Positions 47,412-58,962 of a stretch of 64,000 nucleotides of DNA are shown here, piece by piece. The stretch's first letter is position 1. Each line of letters begins with the position of its first letter. The notes under the pieces were generated by a model. It was not told the DNA's origin. It searched no databases and worked only from the letters and a program-made list of their open reading frames with translations. The position numbers and the translations under genes are program-made. Source of the DNA: Cheiracanthium punctorium (Eukaryota > Arthropoda > Arachnida > Araneae > Cheiracanthiidae); contig JAWZYV010016552.1 of assembly GCA_038373885.1 (NCBI GenBank), forward strand, positions 1 to 64,000, read 5' to 3'.

Positions 47412-48402
47412 AATAATTCTTAATGTATATTTATTCTAATAATGTAACTGTATTTTGGAAAATAAATAGAAACACTCATTACAATGCGAAAAAACTGTAT
47501 CGCAGTGATCTGAATATAACGCGGTATTTTTAGATGAATCATTTTCCGTTATAAACCTGACTCGCGTTAAATTAGAGGCCTAAATATAGGATTTTTCTAA
47601 TTATGTTAATGGAAAATTTCGGGTTCGCGTTATATACGAAGCCGTGTTATATTCGGGCGAATACGGTAAGAGTAATGTAGTATTCCATGCATTTGCTTGA
47701 AGGAAACTTTAATTCGCTTATTAACCTAAAGTACCTAAAGTAAAGTTATTAACCTAAAGTGACCTAAGTCGAGGAAAAACCTAATCTAAATTCGAACGTC
47801 AATAGATAGTTTCAATTATATGGATTAAAAACCTTTTAGCATAAAAGGAAGCTGCAATGAATAGGTTTAATTCATCAAATTACTTTTTACTGTTTTTCTT
47901 AATTTTTGCTGTTTTAGGTTATGAGCCTACCATCGGTGTATTTTTTAATTTAAATTTATAACGATGTTTTTAATTAAAATGGTGCATGAAACTAAAAACT
48001 TAAATATAGTGTTAAGGAATTTCAATGTAAACTTTTTAATATTGGCAAATTTAGGGGAAATGTTGGTAAAAGATACATTTACGCCACATTACCTGTAAAT
48101 AATTGTAATGAATATTTTAAATAATATGTATGCAGAACAGATATCTAACATATTTATCGATGCTATGAGCCAAAAGACTTACACACGTTCTAATAGTTAT
48201 GAAAATATTTTAATTTTTATATGAAAACTCAGTAGTTTTCTAAAAAGTGCATTTCTTGAAGACAAAAGTGGTCATAAAATCAATATAGAAATATAGAAAT
48301 ATCATATTCTGCTTTATAATACAGTTAGTAGTCGTCCAAATATGCTGGTAAAATTTGAAGTCAATATCTTAAGTACGTTATCAGTTATGACATATATCGC
48401 AA
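47412..48402. repeat. GR-unit spacer
   Basis: 47415-47490 (TTAATGTATATTTATTCTAA, TGTAACTGTATTTTG, ATAGAAACACTCA) matches 52258-52330. 47800-47990 matches 52420-52600 and 62090-62220 (GTTATGAGCCTACC, TTTTTAATTTAAATTT). No gene recognised. Confidence 0.55.
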
Positions 48403-48871
48403 CTAAAATTTATGAAAAACGTTCTTTTTCAGAGAACGTTTTGTCTCCGGCGTCTCTTTGTGTATCCCTAAATATTCTCTTGTGCGCGTTCTTATCGTTC
48501 TCCCTAATTCGTCTATTGACATTTTCGGGGTGAATGTTATGTCATCGAATAATTTTTGTTGTTGTTGTTGTGTTCTTTTTGTGAATTTTTTCTTTAGCTC
48601 ATCTTTAATGATATTTATGTTATTTTTTGTTGTTGTGTTTTCAATTTTGAATAATGTATTTAAATGCCTCACCTCTCAATCTTCTTTTTAAAATTAACCC
48701 TTGTTCGTTTTCTTTCCATTCGGATAATTCCGCCACGTTCTCAAATTGTGTCAAAAATTCGTCTAAACTCTCCTCCACCTGCCCACTGTACTGCGGTAAT
48801 AAACTTATTAATGTCGTGTTTATGGTTTTTGCTTCCCCTGCGTTCTCCATTTGTTTGGCGCTCTTGTTCAA
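48403..48871 (-). pseudogene. Retrotransposon gag-like fragment, frameshifted
   Basis: Two overlapping reverse frames (48871-48641 and 48672-48403) make one Gag-like stretch broken by a frameshift near 48655. The first part contains LLPQYSGQVEESLDEFLTQF and WKENEQ..LKRRLRGEAFKY, in the F.G....E..DFL..F......W........L...L.G.A style of LTR-element Gag. The second continues with KDELKKKFT, a five-Gln run and FTPKMSIDEL. No zinc knuckle or pol follows. A run of TTG on the + strand (48557-48575) is the Gln tract. Confidence 0.6.
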
Positions 48872-49959
48872 CCCCCTATGAGTTTTTTTGCCATTAGTTT
48901 CCGCTATTCATGGTTGACACATTTCTATATTTACACATATTATACACTGAATTATATATATAAATCAATACACTATGACTTGTGTTTCTTATTTGTTATA
49001 CCATAGTCACCAGCAATATTCAACACTTTTTAACGCACTTCTATAAATATTAAAGCAAATAATTTTTTTTACGATACTAAAAACTTTAATTTACGCAATT
49101 CTCATCGATATTCAAGGAAAATTTTCTGCTGATACAAACACTTTTTTTACACACTTTTATGAATTTTTATGAATATTAAAGCAAATAAATTCTCTTTATA
49201 CACATCTGGTAATATTAAAGCACTTTGAATATCACAATATATATACACTAATATTCATATTGTCCAAAGGTATCTGATCCTGAACGCTATGTATCATATA
49301 TCTCCCAGGAGAAACCTATCCTCTTTACTTATTATTAATTTTAAGTTATTGAAGGATTTTCCGAAGGCTCACTTCTCGCGGCACCACATGAAGTAGTTTA
49401 CTGGTTGGTTTAGTTTGCTAGTAGTTAATTAATGAATTAATTGGCCAAATCGTAAATGGCTGTACAATGCCCGCAATAATTCCAAAATCCTACCTAGGGA
49501 AAATGTATCAAACATACACTCCTAAAATAAAATTTTTCTTCTAATGATTCCTGAAACAAATTACAGATACCGGCAAAATAAAGGAAACAAATTTTAAAGT
49601 ATTTTCTTTTAATAAATACTTCTTGATTTCCAAATATACAATATATAATATAACAATTTAATCTTTCTAGTTGTTACTTTTTAACACACTTCATACTTGG
49701 GACTGCGACATATTTTTTTTTTTTTATTAAACAATATCAACTTGAGGGATAGAAGAATAGCGGGGCGATATAGTGCGGCCCAAATTATCTATTAATCAAT
49801 AAGAGGCTATTTTACCTTCACTGATAATGCGATCGATGATCAGGCATTTTTTATTAAAGGAAGCGTTGACTTGTAGATTGGGAGGCGATTTGATCGCATT
49901 CGGTGAGTAAGTCGGCGGAGGGGTTCGGCGTGGCGCTACTTTATCAGCATGATCAGCTT
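48872..49959. other. AT-rich flank of the gag fragment
   Basis: This could hold the element's leader or LTR (reverse orientation), but I could not identify ends or a primer-binding site. A T run at 49710-49725. No gene. Confidence 0.3.
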
Positions 49960-50258
49960 ATGATCAGCGTATTGTTGAGTTTCCTTCATTTTTTTTTTTA
50001 ATGCTTGTCTGGCTCGTACGTTCTGAATGCGACTGCAAATGCCCGGGCCACAGCTCAGAAACGTCGCTTGAATTTCTCAGGATTTAGAAGCTTATATTTT
50101 CTTTCAACTATGAAGGAAGGTATTGGAGAGCAAAAAATGTTGGCTTCAATCGTCATCGACAAGAGCCTGATCCTTTCTGCAGTTTGCAGTCTTCTCTCTT
50201 TTGGCATACTCCTGGGCGCTTTGCATTTTTCAAGCAAAGCAAATTTCGAAGGGAAATG
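49960..50258 (+). pseudogene. GR-like receptor fragment C (3' end only)
   Basis: Begins at TTATGATCAGCGTATTGTTG, equivalent to helix 6 of the intact genes. A T-run expansion causes a frameshift at about 49990-50001. The remaining 84 codons run through SSYVLNA-, MKEGIGEQKML- and helix 7 to SSKANFEGK and a stop. The last ~95 bp is almost identical in DNA to the intact copies. Helix 7 ends GALHF in place of GTLEF/GTLQF. No 5' part is found upstream; the gag fragment and AT-rich DNA are there instead. It probably cannot make a receptor. Confidence 0.8.
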
Positions 50259-50359
50259 ATTGTGATTACATATAAAATATAAGAGAGAAATGGATGCACG
50301 AAAAAAAAATTTAATATTTTTACTTATATAAAATTTATATATAATAACAAGCGAAGACC

Positions 50360-50750
50360 CATAGAACAGAGTTTGGCAAAAACTAACGTTCAACTAATAA
50401 CTAAAACTAGAACAAATTTATTTAACAGATTTAGTGAACTAATAGTTGTTAGTTGTAAGGTTCAACTATGCTTGACTAAATTAGTTTTGGTTGAAGAGAA
50501 AACTAAAGCTAATTTCGTTGAGCCAAATTCATTAAACGTTCAACTAACTACTATTAGTTTTAGTTGTAAGGTTCAACTCACTCAGCTAAATTTGTGTTAG
50601 TTGAACAGAATTTAAAACGAATTTAGTTGAGCAGAGTTAGTCGGACCTTCAACTAACAAAATCTTTAGTTGAACATTTTGTTGCGTTTAACTAACAGACA
50701 TTGATTTTTAGTCGAATGTTTAGTTCAATTAATATTTTAGTTAATGATGT
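50360..50750. repeat. Cluster of GTTCAACTAA/TTAGTTGAAC words
   Basis: Within about 370 bp the word TTCAACTA or close variants, or its reverse complement TAGTTGAA, occurs roughly ten times in both orientations (for example 50390, 50459, 50538, 50570, 50600, 50660, 50680). Adjacent 10-20 bp shows partial similarity. The family is not recognised. Confidence 0.65.
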
Positions 50751-52742
50751 CCAATGCCGTCGTTCATTAATAAAATTTTCAGTGCGACCTCACATTTCAA
50801 TCCTTGAACCCTTGCCATTAGAAGAAAAATTTAAAAACACAGTTTGGTTACTCCTTGCAGTCTTATGAATTAGATTAAAAAAAAGAACAATTTGTATCTG
50901 TCTAAAATAAGGTAGTGCATTCCATATGGCAAACTTCATCGAGATCAAGCTTTGCGTTTGGGAATGATATATAGAAAATTATCTTGATTCATGATAAAAG
51001 CATTACGCATTCATACAGTTTATCAAATTCGAATAATTCTCTCTCCAACTTCGTTCTCATTCAATGAGCTAAATTAACAAGTTAACCAACTACGTAGAAC
51101 GAACGTAAAACAGAACTAGTTCTTAGGGAAACAAAGTACCTAGTCATTACAGCACGGCGAGTGACGATTATATCGTAACTATTTATTCCAAAATAGTTAA
51201 ACGGAACTTCTCTTACGAAAATTTAAAAAAACACGGTTTAATATACGTTTTTGAAGATATAACTTGCATAAAGCGGAATTTTTCATACTTGTCATATTAT
51301 TTTAATCATACGTTTTAGAATATTTGTTGAATAGTTTCCGTAATATGCGTTTTACACAGCTCTTAAGGGGAAAACTATTTGTCCTTAGAATTTTGTACTA
51401 TTAACCCATTCGTGCCTGGATATTTTTGCGACTTTCTTCGATTTTTGCTAACACCAGCAGTAATTGATAAATTTCTGATGTCAACTTTTTGAACAAGGGA
51501 TGATTTCATTTAAAATCATTATGTATAAAAATTGAAATCTCAACATCCTACTTGGCCTTATTAAAATATTTTGTGGAATTGAGGTTCAATACTCGCGAAT
51601 AAAGGCTAGGAAAAATAAATAACGTTTTCGAATGATAGCGAAAATGCCGTCCCAAAAAAGGGACGCTAGGCATAAATGGGTTAAGAGAAATGTTCTTTAT
51701 TCTACTTTTCACAGATATATATATATATATATTTTAAATGGCATAAAACATTTTTGTCACTACAACTGCTGTGATGTCTGTCACTGAGATATAGTCTCAC
51801 ATGACATTTTTTCTTATGAGATTAATTAAAGTTCCAGATGTTGTAGTTTTCGACCGTCAGTGACACACCTCCTAATTATGCGACCCTGCCGGATTTACAT
51901 TGAATTATGTGCCGAATCATAGTAGCGCCATCTGTTGGCTGCATTACTTTTGAGAAAACGAATAAGTTTGAACTGAATAAGTACATATATTACAATAAGG
52001 AATATGTTAATGTCTCTTTTTACACAGTTTCAAAAACTTTAGCAATAATAAAAAGCAAGCTTAATATTTTTAATCTATCGTATTATTTGTCAGAGTGGGA
52101 CTTAACTAACGGAACCGCTTTCTTTCTCTTAAAATTGGGAAAAAATTTCTAATGTTACCATATTATGAAATTTCACAAATGTCTCAGAAGACATGAAGGG
52201 CTTTCCGTTTTATTATTTCGACTGTTTTATAAATTAGATTAAATAAGCTAGAATACTTAATGTATATTTATTGTACTAACTTAACTGTATTTTGAAAAAT
52301 AGATAGAAACACTCACTACAATGAGAAAAACGGTTAACGTAAGTATAGTATGAAATCGAATCTTTAATTCGTTCACTAATGAATTAAACAGAGAGAAAAC
52401 CGAATCTAATTTCTAGTATCAATAGATAGTTTCCACTTATATATATTAAGAACATTTCAACGTGAAAGGAAAGATCAATATGAGCAGGTTTAAGTGATGA
52501 AAATACCTTTTATTGTGTACTTAATTTTAGCTGTTTTAATCTCTAAAGCATACTTCCATTCGGGTTTGCTTCCTGGAAGAAACTTATTTATTTATATATA
52601 TATGATTAATTTGGCTAAGCAGATAAACTTCCTTGTAAAATTAGTCTATTTCGATCGAGACTTTCCCAAAATATGATTTTATGTTTTATTTACCTCCGAA
52701 ATCGTTAAAAAAAACAAATGATCCTTTTCATTTGCAACAAAA
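50751..52742. repeat. GR-unit spacers
   Basis: 50905-50970 is shared with the 3' flanks at 38080, 53455 and 60420. 51075-51270 matches 41560-41760. 52255-52600 matches 47410-47990. A short TA run lies at 51716-51733. The 81-codon frame at 51907 has no recognised family. Confidence 0.5.
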
Positions 52743-53110
52743 TGTCACGTAAGACTAAAGATCTGTTTTTGGAAGAAAAATACCCTTACACAATGCACTA
52801 AATAACTGAAGGTAACATGAGATCTGCATTTTTGTACTTCTTGGAACAGATTGCTAAAAATGAATAAACAGTAATATTTTTCTTAAGTTACTGTTTATTC
52901 ATTTCAGAATAATTTCGGATTATTTTAATAACATTACTGTTTGTGTTATTAATGGGAGAAAACCGCATCTTTAAAATAAGTAATTACATAAATTATTGTT
53001 GAAGACAGAAGATGAAAAACTGATTTTGTTCCTTGGTGTAGTAATAATCAAATATTTATTTGATCATATTTAGCTTTACACCAAAAGATAAAAGTCTCAT
53101 GTCGATAGCA
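52743..53110 (+). pseudogene. GR-like receptor fragment E (5' part)
   Basis: ATGTCACGTAAGACTAAAGA aligns with the start of the intact genes (M-RK-K..FL.EK). About 35 bp further in, CAATGCACTAAATAACTGAA parallels CAATGCACTCGTGAACTGTA, with a stop. The YFLEQIAKN-like segment is a degenerate form of the RYFWSRGIGFEK block. A 45-bp perfect hairpin (52859-52903) is inserted there. Later ATTTATTTGATCATATTTAG and TACACCAAAAGATAAAAG match the helix 2 region (IINIIHRILLYTRRQK). Homology ends near 53110. Non-functional. Confidence 0.65.
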
Positions 53111-54255
53111 CGTCGCTTTCTTCTATGTATATTCAATTCAGCGCATTTCCGAAGTCCTAAATTCAAATTTATTTCATTTGAATATGAGACAGGATAAAAC
53201 TTAAGATTTGTTAAGATCAGTAGTTAAGATCAATAATAATAGTTAAGATTTGGCAGTTTCTCGGCAAATGCAAGAAATATCTCCAAGCTGGGTTTTGTGT
53301 TGGATACTTTTTTCGGGGCCGAATTTGACGATATTTCGCCAGTCTTTTAGAAAAAATAATCTAGCTCCAGAGTTTTTGAAATCCTTACTGTGTTGTGAAT
53401 TATGATCAGGAGACAAAAATTAAAGTTTCTATTCATTGAGAAATAGTAGCACTTTCGATGTGGTGAATTTCATCCAGAACAAACACTGCGTTTGAGAATA
53501 GCATTTAGAAAAGTATCTCGAATCAATCACACTCCATCAATGCTCTTTTCTTCAACTTCAGTGCATATTTGTGCGACTTTTTGATAGTCTTCCTATTTCA
53601 TTAGTTAGAATATCCATGTATGCAGAACGTGTCAGTAATAGAAACTAGCTCTAAGAGAAACAAATTAGTTAGTTCCTTACATAAGGAAAGGAATCGATTC
53701 TATCGTAATTTCTATTCTGATTAATAAAGCTGGACTTTCCTGGGATGAATTCGGGAAAGGAAGATTAAAAATACATCCTTCAAGATATAACTTGAAGAAA
53801 GTAGAATTTTTAGAATCTGAGTTCATTGTTTTCAAGGTGTTTGTTGTGAAATGCAATGAAAAAGAAAAACTATTTTTCCGTGGGTCTCGATACTATTTAG
53901 TCTTGTTTGTGTTATTTCCCGCAGACACTTCGACGAAATGGCCTGAAATATTTTCTGCAACCCTAATTATTTGGGTGATGTCTGTTGTTGAATACCTTTC
54001 CCTGCATAACACCTTTCCGCATGGGATCAATAAAAATTCCGGATATTTTAGGTTTTTATAATGGACAAACAAACGTATGCCAACGTTAAATGTGCAATGT
54101 TTCATATGTACCGAAAGAAGGAGTTCTCATTGCTATAGAAACTGCTATCAAGACTTCGAGCACATTGTAGCTTTGTGCATTACGTGAAGACGTCATATTG
54201 GCAGCAGTAATTGCTGTTTCTTGTTCTTGTTGTTGTTGCTTCTCATCCCACTTGA
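53111..54255. repeat. GR-unit 3' spacer
   Basis: 53440-53520 and 53600-53800 match the flanks found after the other receptor copies. The 89-codon frame at 53792-54061 has no recognisable family. Confidence 0.45.
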
Positions 54256-54507
54256 TTAACACAAGACATCAAGATCTACCATGAACTGGTGCGTAATAAA
54301 ACAATGAAGAACTGCAGCAGGATTGGAGTGGAGCTGGTTCTTTTGGCAACCAATATAAGCTGAGGTGTGGAGAGGAGCGGCTTCATTCACACTGCAATTC
54401 GGACAAAGAGGATAAACTTTATGACCCGGCATACGCTGTTGAGCTCGAGTGTGTCCACTGTGAAACCTAGCAAGAGCCGTTTGCTCGCGTCTACTGCTTG
54501 TCCGCAA
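54256..54507 (-). pseudogene. LINE protein C-terminal fragment
   Basis: 84 codons reading REQTALARFHSGHTRAQQ, then YPLCPNCSVNEAAPLH...C and ending HCFITHQFMVDLDVLC. This is the C-terminal tail that follows the RNase H domain in a LINE family common in arthropods: R.GH box, CPxC...H...C knuckle and FMDL-like end. The same tail, diverged, is at 7850-8137. No reverse transcriptase is present, so it is a 5'-truncated copy. Confidence 0.65.
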
Positions 54508-56220
54508 TCAAAGCAACACCAAGACGGTTTCCTTCATACCACTGATGTAAAGGGGCCCGTCTACAAGAAGTGATAACTTTTTTTAACCCGGGTAGTAATT
54601 GAATCGGTGAGGGCAGATACCACCTCAGTCACAAAAAGGAAATTTTTCAGGAGAGAGAAAAAACTTCATAACTCCTCCAAATTTTCAATTTTTAAAACTT
54701 TCTTTTTTCCTCTGTCATAACGTGCATTTATGTTTCTGTCATACAAATATTACCTAATTTAGACATCAATTAGGCTCAGGAAAATTTTTAATTTGATTCG
54801 GACTTACGCTGTTTCTGCACTCAACTGGTTTTTAGTCAGCTGAAAACTTGGAAAAAGGTAACCATTCATATCAAATCAAAGCAAATAAAATCACCATTTA
54901 TTGTCTAACCATATTTATGGTATACAAAAGTCAAGAACATGAATTTAGGAGAAAAAAAGTGCTTTGCTTGCAGAAAATTATGGAGATGAAAATCTAACAT
55001 TGAAGCTGGAATAACTATTTTTTAGAAAACCACCCCTAGGTCAGGTGAGGTGGTCAATAATAGTGTTAAAATAGATCATTCTCGACCATTGATTCATTTT
55101 CGTGTGTCGACCATTGATCATTGTCGCCCATAGTTCGAAAAAGAAGCCCCGTATCTACGAAACTACTCAACAGACTAACGTCGTTCTTGCCCTCAACACG
55201 CATCTTGCCTTATTTTCATCGAAAACGATTTTTCGCATTTTTGTGACTGAAGTGGTTTCTCCACTCATCGATTCAATTGCTGAGAAAGAAAGCTTACTTG
55301 GTTACTTTGTCTAAACTCTCCGTTTAGAGGCTGACGCTATTTCGCCCGTCTGCCACTAGTCAGTCATAGTCCTATATCCAAGCCCGTGGATATGATACTG
55401 ATCCTTTCGACGATCCTAGCAACTAGTGGATCAACTCCTGTTGAGTGTCAGGCTAAAACTTCATATAATGTATTACAAATGTTTAAAACATTTTATTAAA
55501 TTCCAGTTACTGGAATATTGCAATGGAGAGCATCGGTTATACAGCCGCTCAATTTTGGTTTCGGAATATCATGCTTCAAAGTGTTTAAACATCATTTCAG
55601 TTGATATTTGTAAAATTGTTTTTCTGTGTCCAATGCAAAAGGAATATAATGCCAGAATCTGCGAAAAAAGATCCGCAGACTATTTAAACACTATTGATAT
55701 ACCTTGCAGCCAGGGCCCTTGCAAAGGGGGGGTAGTCTTCCCCCTCTCTAAATTCTATTAAACTTGTCGAAATTAGATGCTTAATTGGCTAAATTCGTGA
55801 AAAAAAATTTTAAGAGAACTATCTGTTTCTGGTACACTTGACAAAATTACGCAAATCCAGTTGGCAAAAGTAAAATGTTAGTAATATAGTTGATAAAAAA
55901 AAGTAAGTTGTTAAAAACCGATATTTGATTTTTGCAGTTTATCGACATCTCCCCCCCCCATAAGAAAAAGGTCTTGGCGATGGCTCTGCGTGACATTGAA
56001 TGACTTTATTCGGACACCGTTAAATTAAGCACTAGTTCCCGTGCATTTAAGAAAACTGAACACGCGATTTATGAAAACATATATTTTCATTCAAAAAAAA
56101 AAAGTTTTGTTAAAAGTTGTGTCAAAACCTGCAACAAAGTAGACAATTTGTCCATTCAAAGCCTTTTCTTTAATCTGTAGCATGTTAACACTCTCAACAA
56201 GTAATAAATGAAGGACTCTT
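54508..56220. other. No recognised gene
   Basis: Mixed AT-rich DNA. The 111-codon frame at 55426-55761 (+) has no recognised motif. C-runs near 55951 and G-runs near 55725 look like transposon debris. Confidence 0.35.
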
Positions 56221-57589
56221 GTTGTAGTTTCGAGAATTTTAGGGATTACAATCGAAAACGGCAATAGGTAGAAAAATACCCATTAAAAAACCGATTGAAA
56301 TTTTGCACAATGAATAGTACTGGTAGAAAGAACACAAATTAAATTTCATATAACAATGTATTCCTTTCGAAATAACATGATCATAAGTACGCGAAATAAA
56401 TCGATAGGGGGTATTTCTAAAAGTTAATTTTGCCATGAAACCAAATTCAGTAATTAAATTCAGAAAACTATGTATTACTGTGCTATCTGAAAACGTTAAG
56501 TGAATCCACACGCACATAAATTAATCGATATATAGTTTTCGTCGTTTCATACAGTAGTTCAGAGAGCTTCTCTAGAGCGATTGTACGTCATTAAATCATC
56601 TCTTCAAATTCGCATTCACTGCAAGACTTCGTTGCTTTGAAAATCCAAATTTTGCTAATGCGATCATTTCATTCTTTGTTTTGATCAGATGAAACAGCAA
56701 TTAGACGCATATTTCAATTAAACTTAAAAAATATCCACTCTGGAAAGGCAACTGTCGTGCAAGAAATTTCTATTGCTGTTAAAAAAAAATTGCGGAGTTT
56801 AATCAAGTTTATGTTTTTTACTGTTAAATTTTACCATGTGTAAATCTTTCTGTTGATTGAGTGGATCTCTATAACGATCTCTTACAAATTTGAAACTACA
56901 ATACTCGGGATATTTAAGAGTATACAATTCTTTGTTACTGAATTATACAAATGCCAGCCAACTCTGTCTCAAAATGAAGAATGTTGAATGAATGATTTTT
57001 CAGGAAACTTTAGTAAGTGTAATACTTCACTTTCCAGTTTTCATTAATACTGCTCAACTATATTAAGCTTAAGTAGAATTTGAATAGACTGAAAAGTATA
57101 CCTACTTAACAGTGAAATTTTGATCTTAATATTTACCTGTTTTACCTTTGGAACAATAAAGGACAATGAAATAAGGACTCAATTTAAAGAACAGAAGCAA
57201 ACTTTCTCTTTGTATACGCATAGAACTGTAGTTTTCACTCGTTTACAACTTTACTGGTTAATTTTGACCAGGAAAAGTCCCGATTACCATTACTAGTGTC
57301 CTTAAGTATAAAACATTCTCTTGACCGATAAATTGAATCTCCGTATCCACTCAACTAAGTGCAGAACACTGCCCTCAAAAAATTCAGTTTTGTTTGTGCT
57401 TATGAATCTATCAGAAGAAATACAAGTTTTTCAAGATTTACTTAATTTCAGATAATCATTTTAGCTGTGCTGTGTTGGAATTCGTTACATTATTATTTCG
57501 TTGGAAGTAATGTAAAAAATTAATAGTGATGAAAATTTTTTCTGTAATTGGCGTTTATTTGTTTACGCGCATTAGATGATTGTAATATT
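56221..57589. repeat. GR-unit 5' spacer
   Basis: 56555-56720 matches 36000-36180. The remainder is AT-rich without recognised features. Confidence 0.45.
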
Positions 57590-57757
57590 AGGGTGGGACT
57601 GATTTTTATGTAGAAACTGGGATTTATCTATCTTCATATTTGCAAACTAGTAACTGAATTTTCGAATTTTGCGTTCTTGGTTTCTACACATCAAACACGA
57701 GATTCGTCAATATTTCATCTTTGACTCCATGAAAGCATTTATAATATTATTATAATG
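57590..57757 (+). pseudogene. GR promoter and start-codon stump
   Basis: This follows the receptor promoter closely: TTTTTATGTAGAAACTG (TATA-like box altered to TATG), AACTGAATTTTCGAATTTTG-CGTTCTTGG, CTACACATCAAACACG and GAAAGCATTTATAATATTAT, then AATGCCTAA where intact copies have AATGCCTAAGAG or AATGCCTGAG. The receptor sequence stops immediately after the first three codons. TAATATTATTATAAT is repeated across the break. Confidence 0.7.
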
Positions 57758-58489
57758 CCTAATATTATTATAATTGACTGAACTGCAATATAGGTTCAGA
57801 GAGTGGATTCCTACACATTTTTTCTATTAATTTGATACAATACTCTAGATACTTTGAAGCAAGTAATCTTCTATTGTTAAATTGCATCCTATCTGTTGTT
57901 AAATTGATCCTGTTTCAAAGGGTAGAAATGTGAGTGAAGTATTCTTATTGAAACATTAAGTTACAGTAAGTACACTGTTTCACTTTCTTTATATCACTAA
58001 TATTGCTCAGCTATATTCAGGTTTGTTTGAGTTTGAATATCGCGGATCAAGGAAGAATAATCAGTACTTTACAGTGAAATTTCAATACCAATATTTACGT
58101 GTTTAAGCGTTGAAAAAGAAAATACAAATAAATATAAACTCTATTTTAAAACAAAATATTCTGGTCTCATACGCAAATATTGTAGTTTTCATACTTTCTT
58201 TTAAAATTCTGATCAAGATATTAAAATTGTAATAACAAATTTGACAATGAACATTTATAATACTATTAGTAGTACATTTATACATAATAAATTACATTTA
58301 GTGGTAAAATGTCATCTTGTTACCTACCAATTAAAGTGTTAATTCGATTTTTAAAAGGCATTAATAAATTTCGTTATTTATCCTACAATCAACAAGTCGC
58401 GATGAACGGCGGTCTAATTGCCGGAATGTTAAAAAAATATATAATTATATCGTATCAACAATGTATGTTCTACACTTAGGAAATTTGTA
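57758..58489. other. AT-rich spacer
   Basis: No gene recognised. Confidence 0.35.
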
Positions 58490-58962
58490 ACCTTGTATCG
58501 ACGCTATAAATGATTAAATATTGCTCTTTCAAATGCAGTTTTGTCTTAACTGTGAGTAATACATAATCGCTGTGACTATTGCGAATAATAAGGAAGATAT
58601 CATTGAAATTTCCATGCTTATAATGATTTTCTGTTTTTATTTTTTAGTCAAACATGTTTACATGTTTAGGTTAGTATTCGGCAGATATTATTACGGTGGA
58701 AATAATATAAATTGGAAGAATCATAAACAATGAAAATACTTGCTATAATTAGTCCTTAACATTTTGCTGTTTGCATTTATAATATCATTATCATGGTAGG
58801 AAAGGATTGCTTTTTATATAAAAACTAGAACGTACCCTTACTTCAAATTTACATAATAATCAATTAAATCTTTGCTTTTCTGCTCTTAATTCCTCCACAT
58901 CGGACATTCAAGAAATACAGCCACTTCTTTGAATCAAAGAAATCATCTACAATATTTTCCTA
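58490..58962 (+). promoter_or_regulatory. Shared GR promoter region, copy 3
   Basis: Homologous to 36260-36768. TTTTTATATA at 58811-58820 lies 150 bp before the ATG, the same spacing as in the copy at 14562. Confidence 0.5.

Noticed and set aside
48458..48897. Plus-strand frames with Cys-rich runs
   Set aside because: They are the complement of the Gln-rich gag fragment on the reverse strand.
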